Part shown: piece by piece, positions 49,816-58,421 of the stretch
Numbering within the stretch: the first letter of the stretch is position 1
How the letters are laid out: every line of letters starts with the position of its first letter
Assembly (NCBI RefSeq): GCF_000974985.2
Contig: NZ_LAVA02000056.1
Coordinates: 51,750 to 115,749, forward strand
Reading direction: 5' to 3'
Source: Streptomyces mangrovisoli
GTDB lineage: Bacteria; Actinomycetota; Actinomycetes; Streptomycetales; Streptomycetaceae
Length of the DNA: 64,000 bases
Position numbers and translations under genes: made by a program
Notes under the pieces: model-generated
Seen by the model: the letters and a program-made list of their open reading frames with translations, nothing else
Told to the model about the DNA's origin: nothing
Databases searched by the model: none

Positions 49816-50020
49816 GGTTTCGCGCAGTTCCCCGCGCCCCGAAATCACCTGCGGGTGCGTCGTGGCTGGTCGCGCAGTTCCCCGCGCCCCTTGGTGGGCT
49901 GCGCCGCAGCATCCTCAGGGGCGCGGGGAACTGCGCGACCAGCCCCCACCGGCCCGCGGTCGACGACGAACGATCACAACCCATCACCCCAGGGGCGCGG
50001 GGAACTGCGCGAACGCCCCC
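49816..50020. repeat. REP-like repeat cluster with a 27-bp perfect hairpin
   Basis: Four units (near 49821, 49871, 49917, 49991). The second and third form an inverted pair extended on both sides: GGCTGGTCGCGCAGTTCCCC at 49864 and its complement ending at 49943. The cluster lies between convergent gntR and lrp-type genes. Confidence 0.85.
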
Positions 50021-50056
50021 ACCGGCCCGCGGTCGAGAACGAAGCCGGGCGTAGAC

Positions 50057-50509
50057 CTAACCCGGCGCGCCCGAGGAGAAGCGCCGCAGCAGAGGGGACA
50101 GCACGAGTACCGACTTCGTGCGCTCCACGAACGGCTCCCCCGCGATCCGCTCCAGCACCCGCTCGAAGTGCCGCATGTCGGACGCGAAGACCTGCACGAT
50201 CGCATCCGCGTCCCCCGTCACGGTCGACGCGGCCACGACCTCCTGATACCGCTCCAGCCCCCGCAGAATCGTCTCCGGAGACGTGTTGCGCCGACAGTAG
50301 ATCTCGACGAACCCCTCGGTCTCCCAGCCCAGCGCCGCCGGGTCGACCCGTACGGTGAAGCCGGTGATGGCCCCGGTCGCGCGCAGCCGGTCCACCCGCC
50401 GCTTCACGGCGGGCGCGGACAGGCCGACCAGCGCCCCGATGTCCGCGTAGGAGCGGCGGGCGTCCTCGGCGAGGGCGTGGACGATGCGTTCGTCGAGATC
50501 GTTCAGCAC
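50057..50509 (-). CDS. Lrp/AsnC family transcriptional regulator
   Basis: A 150-aa regulator with an AsnC HTH (LDERIVHALAEDARRSYADI, GALVGLSAPAVKRRVDRLRA, residues 5-48). A RAM domain (TVRVDPAALGWETEGFVEIY, then VVAASTVTGDADAIVQV) follows. It starts 10 bp after the amino acid permease gene and is surely cotranscribed with it. Lrp proteins form octamers that wrap DNA; the TTGCG array upstream of this operon and of davA is spaced to suit such binding. Lysine or a catabolite is a likely effector (inference). Confidence 0.92.
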   Translation of the reverse strand: MLNDLDERIVHALAEDARRSYADIGALVGLSAPAVKRRVDRLRATGAITGFTVRVDPAALGWETEGFVEIYCRRNTSPETILRGLERYQEVVAASTVTGDADAIVQVFASDMRHFERVLERIAGEPFVERTKSVLVLSPLLRRFSSGAPG

Positions 50510-50519
50510 TGCGGGTGGA

Positions 50520-51989
50520 TCACTTCTCGGAGGGTGCGAGTCGGGAACGGCGGAAGCCGTACACGAAGTAGAACACGAGCCCGGCCGCCATCCAGACTCC
50601 GAAGACCGCCCAGGTGACCGCGGACAGGCTGCCCATCATCCAGACGCAGAAGAGGAACCCGACGGCCGGCAGGACCGGCGACAGCGGCACCCGGAAGGTG
50701 CGCGGCATCTCCGGACGGGTCCGGCGCAGCACCACCACGGCCACGTTGACCAGCGCGAACGCGAACAGCGTACCGATGCTCGTGGCGTCGGCGAGCTGCC
50801 CGAGCGGCACCGCGGCGGCCAGCACCCCGCAGAACAGGGCGACGATCACCGTGTTGGCCCGGGGTGCGCCGGACTTCGGGTCGACCCGCCCGAACACCTT
50901 GGGCACCAGGCCGTCCCGGGACATCGCGAAGAGGATGCGCGTCTGGCCGTAGAGCACGGTGAGCACCACGCTCGCGATGGCGATCACCGCGCAGGCGGCC
51001 AGCAGGGTGCCCCAGAAGCCCTGCCCGGTGACGTCGCGCATGATCTGGGCCAGCGTGGCCTCGGAGTCGGCGAACTGCCGCCAGGGCTTCGCGCCGACGG
51101 CGACGGCCGCGACGAGGACGTACAGCACCGTCACGACGGCCAGCGACAGCATGATCGCGCGCGGCAGGTCCCGCTGCGCGTCGCGCGCCTCCTCGCCCGC
51201 GGTGGAGGCGGCGTCGAAACCGATGTAGGAGAAGAACAGGGTGGCCCCGGCGGCGCTCACACCGCTCATGCCGAGGGGCATGAAGGGCGCGTAGTTCCCG
51301 GACCGGAACCCCTGGATGCCGATCGCGCAGAACAGCACCAGCGCGGCGATCTTCACGCACACCATCACCGTGTTGGCTCGCGCCGACTCGCGGGCCCCGC
51401 CGAGCAGGAACGCCATCGCCAGCAGGACGACGATCAGGGCGGGCAGGTTGAAGACGCCGCCGTCCTCGCCGGGCGGCGCGGACAGCGCGTGCGGGAGGGT
51501 GACGCCTATGGTCCCGGCGAGCAGTTCGTTCAGGTACTGGCCCCAGCCGACGGCCACGGCGGCCACCGAGACGCCGTACTCCAGGAGCAGGCACCAGCCG
51601 CAGATCCACGCGACCAACTCGCCCATCGTTGCGTACGCGTACGAGTACGACGAGCCGGAGACCGGGATGGTGCCCGCGAGTTCGGCGTAGGACAGGGCCG
51701 AGAACAGGGCGGTGAGGCCGGCGATCACGAAGGACAGGGTGACCGCGGGACCGGCCTTGGGGACGGCCTCGCCGAGGACCACGAAGATGCCGGTGCCGAG
51801 GGTGGCGCCGACGCTGATCATGGTCAGCTGCCACAGGCCGAGGGAGCGGCGCAGCGCGCCCCCCTCGCCCTGGCCGCCCTCCGCGACCAGGCGTTCCACG
51901 GGCTTGCGCCGCATGAGGCGGGCACCGAGGCCCGTCGTCGGGGGGACGGCCGCGGTCTGCCGCCGCGGGGGTGCACCTTGGTCGAGCAC
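50520..51989 (-). CDS. APC amino acid permease, cationic amino acid transporter-like
   Basis: A 489-aa permease with twelve or more membrane helices. The TM1 motif LTMISVGATLGTGIFVVLGE, then SYAELAGTIPVSGSSYSYAY, YIGFDAASTAGEEARDAQRD and YGQTRILFAMSRDGLVPKVF are typical of the CAT subgroup (YfnA-like). This subgroup takes up cationic amino acids among others. A lysine substrate is inferred from the shared upstream repeats with davA. GTG 51989 has AAGGAG 8 nt upstream. First gene of a two-gene operon with the Lrp regulator. Confidence 0.88.
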   Translation of the reverse strand: MLDQGAPPRRQTAAVPPTTGLGARLMRRKPVERLVAEGGQGEGGALRRSLGLWQLTMISVGATLGTGIFVVLGEAVPKAGPAVTLSFVIAGLTALFSALSYAELAGTIPVSGSSYSYAYATMGELVAWICGWCLLLEYGVSVAAVAVGWGQYLNELLAGTIGVTLPHALSAPPGEDGGVFNLPALIVVLLAMAFLLGGARESARANTVMVCVKIAALVLFCAIGIQGFRSGNYAPFMPLGMSGVSAAGATLFFSYIGFDAASTAGEEARDAQRDLPRAIMLSLAVVTVLYVLVAAVAVGAKPWRQFADSEATLAQIMRDVTGQGFWGTLLAACAVIAIASVVLTVLYGQTRILFAMSRDGLVPKVFGRVDPKSGAPRANTVIVALFCGVLAAAVPLGQLADATSIGTLFAFALVNVAVVVLRRTRPEMPRTFRVPLSPVLPAVGFLFCVWMMGSLSAVTWAVFGVWMAAGLVFYFVYGFRRSRLAPSEK

Positions 51990-52339
51990 GCGCTGACTCC
52001 TTCGTCGCTGCCGGTGACGGCGGCGGGGGCCGGCGACGTGCCCCACGAGCGGACGGCCACCGAGCGGGACCCCCGTCACGCCTCGTACAGCGCGCAACCC
52101 TATGAGCCAGGGCATCACGGTCGTAATGCAGCAACCTTGCGCGTCACCGCAAGATCATTGCGTTCCCGGCGGCAGGGTGCCCATTCGTTGCGCGGGACCC
52201 GGAATCCGTTGCGCCGGACCCGGAATCCGTTGCGCGGGCGCGCTCGCGGGGCCCGCGCGGAGTCCGGCGGAGACGGCGCGGCCCCCGCTCCCCGAGGGGT
52301 GCGGGGGCCGCGTGGACCGTGTGCGCGAAGGCGTTCCGG
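51990..52339. other. 350-bp regulatory region of the permease-Lrp operon
   Basis: No gene is present. It contains five TTGCG words in one orientation (52137, 52158, 52188, 52209, 52230), described separately, and the downstream end of guaB1. Confidence 0.6.
52137..52235. promoter_or_regulatory. Phased TTGCG array, probable Lrp-type operator
   Basis: TTGCG starts at 52137, 52158, 52188, 52209 and 52230, with spacings 21, 30, 21 and 21 bp. The last three sit in a 21-bp tandem repeat containing ATCCGTTGCGC. CGCAA-GATCA-TTGCG (52148-52162) is a perfect 15-bp inverted repeat, the usual size of an Lrp-family site, and GCAACCTTGC (52131-52140) is another palindrome. Confidence 0.65.
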
Positions 52340-53791
52340 TCAGCTCCAGCTGGCGTGCAGCGGCTTGCCCTCGGCGTAGCCCGCGGCGCTCTGGACGCCG
52401 ACGACGGCCTTCTCCGCGAACTCCTCCAGGGAGCCCGCGCCGGCGTAGGTGCAGGAGGAGCGGACGCCCGCGATGATCGAGTCGATGAGGTCCTCGACGC
52501 CCGGACGGGCCGGGTCGAGGAACATCCGGGAGGTGGAGATGCCCTCCTCGAACAGCGCCTTGCGGGCCCGGTCGTACGACGACTCGTCCGAGGTGCGGTT
52601 GCGCACCGCGCGCGCCGACGCCATGCCGAACGACTCCTTGTAGAGGCGGCCGGAGGCGTCCTGCTGGAGGTCGCCGGGCGACTCGTAGGTGCCCGCGAAC
52701 CAGGAGCCGATCATCACGTTGGACGCGCCCGCGGCCAGCGCCATCGCGACGTCGCGCGGGTGGCGGACACCGCCGTCGGCCCACACGTGCTTGCCGAGCT
52801 TGCGCGCCTCGGCGGCGCACTCCAGGACGGCGGAGAACTGGGGGCGGCCCACGCCGGTCATCATCCGGGTGGTGCACATGGCGCCCGGTCCGACACCGAC
52901 CTTGATGATGTCGGCGCCCGCCTCGACGAGGTCGCGCACGCCCTCGGCGGCGACGATGTTGCCGGCCGCGATCGGCACGTGCGGGTCGAGCGCGCGGACC
53001 AGCTTGATGGCGCTGATCATCGACTCCTGGTGGCCGTGCGCGGTGTCGATGACGAGGGTGTCCACGCCCGCGTCGAGCAGCTGCTTGGCCTTGCCCGCCA
53101 CGTCGCCGTTGATGCCCACGGCGGCGGCGATGCGCAGCCGGCCGGCGGCGTCGGTGGCCGGGGTGTAGAGGGTGGCGCGCAGGGCGCCCTTGCGGGTGAG
53201 GATGCCGGCGAGCCGGCCCTCGGCGTCCACCGCGGGGGCGTAGCGCCGGTTGGCGGCGTCGAGCCGGTTGAACGCCTCGCGCGGGTCGATGTCCGCGTCG
53301 AGCAGCAGCAGGTCCTTGGACATGACGAGTTCGAGCTGCGTGAAGCGGTCGACGCCCGTGAGGTCGCTGTCGGTCACGACACCGATCGGGCGGCGGCTCT
53401 CGTCGACGACCACACCGGCGTTGTGCGCGCGCTTGGGCAGCAGGGCCAGCGCGTCGGCGACCGTCTGGTGCGGGGCCAGCTCGATGGGCGTGTCCAGGAC
53501 GTGGTGCCGGCTCTTGACCCAGGACACGACGTCCGTGACGACGTCGATCGGGATGTCCTGCGGAATGACCACCAGACCGCCGCGCCGGGCCACCGTCTCG
53601 GCCATACGGCGTCCCGCGATGGCGGTCATGTTGGCCACGACCAGCGGGATGGTGGTACCGGTGCCGTCCGGGGAGGAGAGGTCGACACCCTGGCGGGAGC
53701 CGACCGCGGAGCGGCTCGGCACCATGAAGACGTCGTCGTACGTGAGGTCGTACGCGGGCCGGTTGTCGTTGAGGAAACGCACGTGCTGCAC
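52340..53791 (-). CDS. guaB1: GuaB1 family IMP dehydrogenase-related protein (GMP reductase)
   Basis: A 483-aa TIM-barrel enzyme of the IMPDH/GMPR family with an inserted CBS pair (about 95-215: LLPKRAHNAGVVVDESRRPI). Barrel motifs: YDLTYDDVFMVPS, DTAHGHQESMISAIKLV, then the active-site loop VGVGPGAMCTTRMMTGVG near 305 (Cys nucleophile). Mycobacterial GuaB1 has been shown to be a GMP reductase, so conversion of GMP to IMP is likelier than IMP dehydrogenation. GTG 53791 start; the ribosome binding site is weak. Confidence 0.9.
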   Translation of the reverse strand: MQHVRFLNDNRPAYDLTYDDVFMVPSRSAVGSRQGVDLSSPDGTGTTIPLVVANMTAIAGRRMAETVARRGGLVVIPQDIPIDVVTDVVSWVKSRHHVLDTPIELAPHQTVADALALLPKRAHNAGVVVDESRRPIGVVTDSDLTGVDRFTQLELVMSKDLLLLDADIDPREAFNRLDAANRRYAPAVDAEGRLAGILTRKGALRATLYTPATDAAGRLRIAAAVGINGDVAGKAKQLLDAGVDTLVIDTAHGHQESMISAIKLVRALDPHVPIAAGNIVAAEGVRDLVEAGADIIKVGVGPGAMCTTRMMTGVGRPQFSAVLECAAEARKLGKHVWADGGVRHPRDVAMALAAGASNVMIGSWFAGTYESPGDLQQDASGRLYKESFGMASARAVRNRTSDESSYDRARKALFEEGISTSRMFLDPARPGVEDLIDSIIAGVRSSCTYAGAGSLEEFAEKAVVGVQSAAGYAEGKPLHASWS

Positions 53792-53957
53792 ATCCCGATC
53801 GTTCAGAGGTGGCGGCCCCCGGGCCGGTCCGCCAGGGGGAAGAGCACGTACTTCATTGTCCCATGCCGACCGGAATGCCGTCCCCGGGCGGAACGTCCAG
53901 GCCGACCGGAGCACCCCTTGGAGGATTCTCCGAAAAGGGGCGGATCCTCCAGGAACG

Positions 53958-54272
53958 CTAGGCGGGGTCCCCGAGGGCGAGCGCCACGGACAGCCCGGCC
54001 GTGCGGCCGGCCGCCTCGGCGAACACCTCCCGGGCGGTCTCCCACTCCCCCGGCCGCGCCGCCGCGTACGGCTCCCAGTTCCGTACGACGACCAGCAGGC
54101 CCCGGTCCGCGGCGCCGGCCGGCCACAGGGCCCGGTCGCGGAGGCTGTCGGCGAGCGCGTCCCAGTTCCGGCCGAACCAGCCGGGCAGGGCGAGCGCGCG
54201 GGCGCAGCGGTCCATCAGGCCCGCCTTGTCCCGCACGCCGTCGAGATCCAGCGTGACCACGACGTCCGCCAT
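53958..54272 (-). CDS. Barstar family protein
   Basis: A 104-aa protein with the barstar pattern: VVTLDLDGVRDKAGLMDRCA, then FGRNWDALADSLRD near residue 35, where barstar contacts the barnase active site. Barstar proteins inhibit extracellular-type ribonucleases. No ribonuclease gene is seen in the window, so it guards against an unlinked or external toxin or has another role. GGGGG lies 6 nt before the ATG. It starts 12 bp after the SorC-type regulator gene and is probably cotranscribed. Confidence 0.88.
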   Translation of the reverse strand: MADVVVTLDLDGVRDKAGLMDRCARALALPGWFGRNWDALADSLRDRALWPAGAADRGLLVVVRNWEPYAAARPGEWETAREVFAEAAGRTAGLSVALALGDPA

Positions 54273-54284
54273 GCCCGGCCCCCG

Positions 54285-55328
54285 TCAGATCCCGTCCGGG
54301 TCGGTCCTGCTGAGCGCGGGCTTGGGCGTCGCGCCCGCCGTCATCAGGTAGTCCGCGGCCGAGGTGTCCGTCACCAGGCTGGTGACCAGGCCGGAGCGGA
54401 GCACCGCGTCGATCGCCGCGGCCTTGCGCTGCCCGCCCGCGATCGCGACGACCTCGGGGATACGGCGGAGCTGGTCGGCCTTGACCGTGATGCACCGCTC
54501 CCCCAGGTCCCGCCCGACCCGGCGGCCCTCGGCGTCGAAGAGCAGCGCGGACATCTCGGCGGCGACACCGAGCGAGGCGTAGTGCGCGCGCTCGTCGTCG
54601 CTGAGCATGTCGTGCACCGTCGAGACGCCCGGCTCCCAGGAACCGATGGAGACGCAGGCGACCGTGACCTTGTCGAAGTACTCGAAGGCGCGGGCGATGC
54701 CGGTCTGGTTGCGCAGCGCGGCCGCGGTGGCCGCGTCGGGCAGCAGCATCGGCGCGTAGATCGGGTGCGCGTCGCCGCCGGACACCTGCGCGGCACGGCG
54801 CACCGCCTCGACCGAGCCGCGCTCGGCCGTCCCGGCGTCGTACACGCCGGTCAGCTGCACCACCGTGCACGGCGGCAGCCGGTCCAGGGCCGCCGCCATG
54901 TTGATCGTGGAGCGGCCCCAGGCGAGACCGAGGACGTCGCCCTCGTTCACCAGTTCGCCGAGCAGGTCGGCCGCGACCTCGCCGAGGTTCTCCGGGTCCG
55001 GAGTCTCCTCGGCGTCCGCGGGCGACTCCACCACCACGGCGTGCCTGAGGCCGTAGCGGGCGCGCAGCGCGTCGGAGCGCTCGGCGTCCAGCTCGGCCGG
55101 GACGCGGATCTCGATGCGTACGAGATCCCGCTCGAGGGCCGTCTCCAGAACCCGGGCCACCTTGAAGCGGCTGACGCCGAACTCCTCGGCGATCTGGATC
55201 TTCGACTTTCCCTCGAGGTAGAAGCGGCGGGCCATGGCCGCCGCCTGCACCAGCTCAGCGGGTCCCATCCGCATGGCTGACCGGCCCGCCGACATACCCG
55301 ACACGGCCATCTCCTCACTGCTGTTCAC
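54285..55328 (-). CDS. SorC/DeoR-type sugar-binding transcriptional regulator
   Basis: A 347-aa regulator. An N-terminal HTH (MARRFYLEGKSKIQIAEEFG, then VSRFKVARVLETAL, about 30-75) is followed by a SorC-type sugar-phosphate-binding domain (GLAWGRSTINMAAALDRLPP, HDMLSDDERAHYASLGVAAE, VAIAGGQRKAAAIDAVLRSG). The effector is probably a phosphorylated sugar. It lies 78 bp downstream of rpe on the same strand, fitting a link to pentose phosphates. GTG 55328 is used; GTG 55304 has a better ribosome binding site (GAGGAG, 6 nt) and is a real alternative. Confidence 0.88.
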   Translation of the reverse strand: MNSSEEMAVSGMSAGRSAMRMGPAELVQAAAMARRFYLEGKSKIQIAEEFGVSRFKVARVLETALERDLVRIEIRVPAELDAERSDALRARYGLRHAVVVESPADAEETPDPENLGEVAADLLGELVNEGDVLGLAWGRSTINMAAALDRLPPCTVVQLTGVYDAGTAERGSVEAVRRAAQVSGGDAHPIYAPMLLPDAATAAALRNQTGIARAFEYFDKVTVACVSIGSWEPGVSTVHDMLSDDERAHYASLGVAAEMSALLFDAEGRRVGRDLGERCITVKADQLRRIPEVVAIAGGQRKAAAIDAVLRSGLVTSLVTDTSAADYLMTAGATPKPALSRTDPDGI

Positions 55329-55406
55329 ACTCTGGATACGCCGTTCATCCTTGCAGATCCGGCGCACTTGATCAGCCCTGATGGGAGCCGTTCACGTACC
55401 TGTGGC

Positions 55407-56093
55407 TCAGTGGTCGCACGCCCATGACGCATTCGCCGTGGCCGAGCGTGCCTGTTCACGCAGTGCGCGGACCGCCTCGGCGGGGTCCTGCGCGCCGTAC
55501 ACGGCCGACCCCGCCACGAACACGTCGGCACCGGCCTCCGCGCACCGTTCGATGGTCGACTCGGACACTCCTCCGTCGACCTGCAACCAGAGTTCCAGGC
55601 CGTGCTTCGCGATCAACTCGCGGGTTCGCCGGATCTTCGGAAGCATGATGTCGAGAAAGCTCTGGCCGCCGAAGCCCGGCTCGACCGTCATGATCAGCAG
55701 CATGTCGAGCTCGGGGAGCAGGTCCTCGTACGGCTCGATGGGGGTCGCGGGCTTGAGCGCCATGGACGCCCGGGCGCCCTTGGCCCGGATCTCCCGCGCG
55801 AGCCGCACCGGTGCGGCGGCCGCCTCGACGTGGAAGGTGACCGATGAGGCACCCGCTTCGACGTACTGCGGCGCCCAGCGATCGGGAGCCTCGATCATCA
55901 GATGCAGGTCCAGCGGGGTGTCCGTCGCACGGGCCAGAGACTCTACGACCGGCACTCCGAGCGTGAGGTTCGGGACGAAATGGTTGTCCATCACGTCGAC
56001 GTGGAGCCAGTCGGCCCCTTCGACCGCCTTCGCCTCGTCGGCGAGACGGGCGAAGTCGGCGGACAGGATGCTGGGGTTGATCTGCACGGCCAT
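55407..56093 (-). CDS. rpe: Ribulose-phosphate 3-epimerase
   Basis: A 228-aa TIM-barrel enzyme interconverting ribulose 5-phosphate and xylulose 5-phosphate in the pentose phosphate pathway. Motifs: INPSILSADFARLADE at the start, WLHVDVMDNHFVPNLTLG near 30 (metal His and Asp), DLHLMIEAPDRW near 63, MTVEPGFGGQSF near 138 and LWLQVDGGVSESTI near 170 (catalytic Asp). Divergent from the MMPL gene across 134 bp. Confidence 0.97.
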   Translation of the reverse strand: MAVQINPSILSADFARLADEAKAVEGADWLHVDVMDNHFVPNLTLGVPVVESLARATDTPLDLHLMIEAPDRWAPQYVEAGASSVTFHVEAAAAPVRLAREIRAKGARASMALKPATPIEPYEDLLPELDMLLIMTVEPGFGGQSFLDIMLPKIRRTRELIAKHGLELWLQVDGGVSESTIERCAEAGADVFVAGSAVYGAQDPAEAVRALREQARSATANASWACDH

Positions 56094-56227
56094 GACCCAA
56101 GCGTGCCATGCCCGGCGCCGGTTGTTCGCGCCGGTCCGGCCCGCGGACGCGCGGGAAGGGTCCGGTCCGGGGAGTCCACGGCCCTCGGGACGGGCCGGCG
56201 GAAGCGGTCACGACGGCGGGAGTCGCG

Positions 56228-58390
56228 ATGAGGCAGCTCGACACCGGCAAGCGGTACGCGATCCGGTTCGTGTGCGGACGGCGCACCAAGTGGGTGGTCG
56301 TGGCGGTGTGGCTGGTGGTCCTGGTGCTCGCGGCGCCCCTCGGCTCGAAGCTCAGCGACGCGCAGGACAACGACGCGCAGTCCTGGCTGCCCGGCTCGGC
56401 GGAGTCGACGCAGGTGCTCAGCCTGTCGGAGAAGTTCCGCCCCGAGCAGGCCCCCGCGGTCGTGGTGTACGCCCGTCCCGGCGGGCTCACCCCGGCGGAC
56501 CGGCAGCGCATCGTGGGGGACGCGGCCGAGCTGCGCACCCTGCACGACCACGGCATCCGCGGCGCCGCGGTCCAGGGCCCCGTCTACGACCGGGCCGCCG
56601 CGCCCCGGGCGGCCGAGATCTATGTCCCGATCACCATGGGACCCACCGGCTGGAAACGCGTCGCGCCTGCCGTCGACTCCGTCCGCGACGTCGTCGGGAC
56701 CGGCAGCCAGGGCCTGGCCGTGCACATCACCGGGCCCGGCGGGATCGCGGCCGACTCCTCGAAGGCGTTCGCGGGCATCGACTCCACGCTGCTGTTCGCC
56801 GCGATGGCGGTCGTGATCGTGATGCTGCTGCTGACCTACCGCAGCCCCACCCTGCTGTTCGTGCCGCTGATCGGGGTGGTGGTCGCGCTGTTCACGGCCC
56901 AGGCGCTGATCTATCTGCTGGCCCGGCACGCGGGCCTGACCGTGAACGGCCAGAGCGCGGGCATCCTCACCGTGCTGGTCTTCGGCGCGGGCACCGACTA
57001 CGCGCTGCTGCTCGTCGCCCGCTACCGGGAGGAGCTGCGGCGGCACGAGGACCGGCACGAGGCGATGGAGCTCGCCATGAACCGGGCCGGGCCCGCGGTG
57101 CTGGCCTCCGGCGCCACGGTGGTGCTCAGCATGTTGGTGCTGCTCGTCGCGGAGATGAACTCCACCCGTGGCCTCGGGCCGGTCGCCGCGATCGGCGTGA
57201 GCGTCGCGCTGGCCGCCATGCTCACCCTGTTCCCGGCGCTGCTGCTGCTGTTCGGGCGCTGGATCTTCTGGCCCGCCGTGCCGCACTTCGGCTCCGCGGA
57301 CCCGTCGGGGCACGGCCTGTGGGCTCGCATGGGCCGGAACTTCGCGCGCCGCCCGCGCCTGGTGTGGGCCGTCACCGCGGGCGTCCTCGCTGTGCTCTCG
57401 CTCGGCCTGTTCCAGCTGCGCGCGGACGGCATCTCCAACGCCGACAGCTTCACGGACCGGCCGGACTCGATCGTCGGCCAGCAGGTGTCGGCGCGCTACT
57501 TCCCGGCGGGCAGCGGCGACCCCATGGTGATCGTGTCCGACCGGGACCGGGCGAAGGAGGTGGGGCGGACCGTCGCCACGGACCCGGGTGTGGTCGCGGC
57601 CAGTGTCGGCGTGCCGGCCGGCACGGCGCCGGAGTACGACGGAAAGGTCCTGCTGGAGGCGACGACCCGCGCCCCGGCGGACAGCGCCGCCGCCAAGGCC
57701 ACCGTGGAGCGGGTCAGGGAGGCGGTGCACGCGGTGCCCGGCGCGCAGGCGCGCGTGGGCGGCGGCACGGCGGCCCTGCTGGACATGGAGAACGCCCAGG
57801 CGCACGACAACTACGTGGTCATCCCGGTCGTGCTGGCCGTCGTACTGCTGGTCCTCTCGGTGCTGCTACGGGCCCTGGTCGCGCCGTTGCTGCTGGTCGC
57901 GACCGTGATGCTGTCGCTGGCGAGCGCGCTCGGGCTGAGCGCGCTGGCGTTCCGGCACGTCTTCGACTACGCGGGCGAGGACGTCGCCTTCCCGCTGTTC
58001 GTCTTCGTCTTCCTGGTCGCGCTCGGCATCGACTACAACATCTTCCTGACCACCCGCATCCGCGAGGAGGCGGCCCGCGAGGGCACCCGCCCGGCCGTGG
58101 TCACCGGCCTGGCGACCACCGGAGCGGTGATCACCTCCGCGGGCCTGGTGCTCGCGGGGACGTTCGCCGCGCTGGGCACGCTGCCCGTGGTGGGCTTCGC
58201 GGAGATCGGCTTCGCGGTCGCCGTGGGCGTCCTGCTGGACACCTTCGTCGTCCGCTCCGTCCTGGTCACCTCGCTCTTCCTGGACGTGGGCCGGAAGGTG
58301 TGGTGGCCGAACCGGCTGTCCCACCAGGACGGAACGGCTCCACCGGACGAACGAAGTCCCGACCCGGCCACGGACCGATCGAGCGGGTGA
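56228..58390 (+). CDS. MMPL family RND transporter
   Basis: A 720-aa membrane protein with the two-fold MMPL layout: a TM helix at about 20-40, an extracytoplasmic domain, then five TMs in each half. The proton-relay region is LVFGAGTDYALLLVARYREE near 255 (GTDY), repeated as FLVALGIDYNIFLTTRIREE near 600. Actinobacterial members export lipids or lipid-linked metabolites; drug export is also reported for the family. The substrate is unknown. ATG with GGGAG upstream. It converges on rsmB with a 31-bp gap. Confidence 0.9.
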   Translation: MRQLDTGKRYAIRFVCGRRTKWVVVAVWLVVLVLAAPLGSKLSDAQDNDAQSWLPGSAESTQVLSLSEKFRPEQAPAVVVYARPGGLTPADRQRIVGDAAELRTLHDHGIRGAAVQGPVYDRAAAPRAAEIYVPITMGPTGWKRVAPAVDSVRDVVGTGSQGLAVHITGPGGIAADSSKAFAGIDSTLLFAAMAVVIVMLLLTYRSPTLLFVPLIGVVVALFTAQALIYLLARHAGLTVNGQSAGILTVLVFGAGTDYALLLVARYREELRRHEDRHEAMELAMNRAGPAVLASGATVVLSMLVLLVAEMNSTRGLGPVAAIGVSVALAAMLTLFPALLLLFGRWIFWPAVPHFGSADPSGHGLWARMGRNFARRPRLVWAVTAGVLAVLSLGLFQLRADGISNADSFTDRPDSIVGQQVSARYFPAGSGDPMVIVSDRDRAKEVGRTVATDPGVVAASVGVPAGTAPEYDGKVLLEATTRAPADSAAAKATVERVREAVHAVPGAQARVGGGTAALLDMENAQAHDNYVVIPVVLAVVLLVLSVLLRALVAPLLLVATVMLSLASALGLSALAFRHVFDYAGEDVAFPLFVFVFLVALGIDYNIFLTTRIREEAAREGTRPAVVTGLATTGAVITSAGLVLAGTFAALGTLPVVGFAEIGFAVAVGVLLDTFVVRSVLVTSLFLDVGRKVWWPNRLSHQDGTAPPDERSPDPATDRSSG

Positions 58391-58421
58391 GGGCCCCGGG
58401 CGGCCCGGCGGCCCGGCGGGG

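Noticed and set aside
52340..53791. Genuine IMP dehydrogenase (guaB)
   Set aside because: The active-site loop and length match the GuaB1 subgroup, for which GMP reductase activity has been reported.
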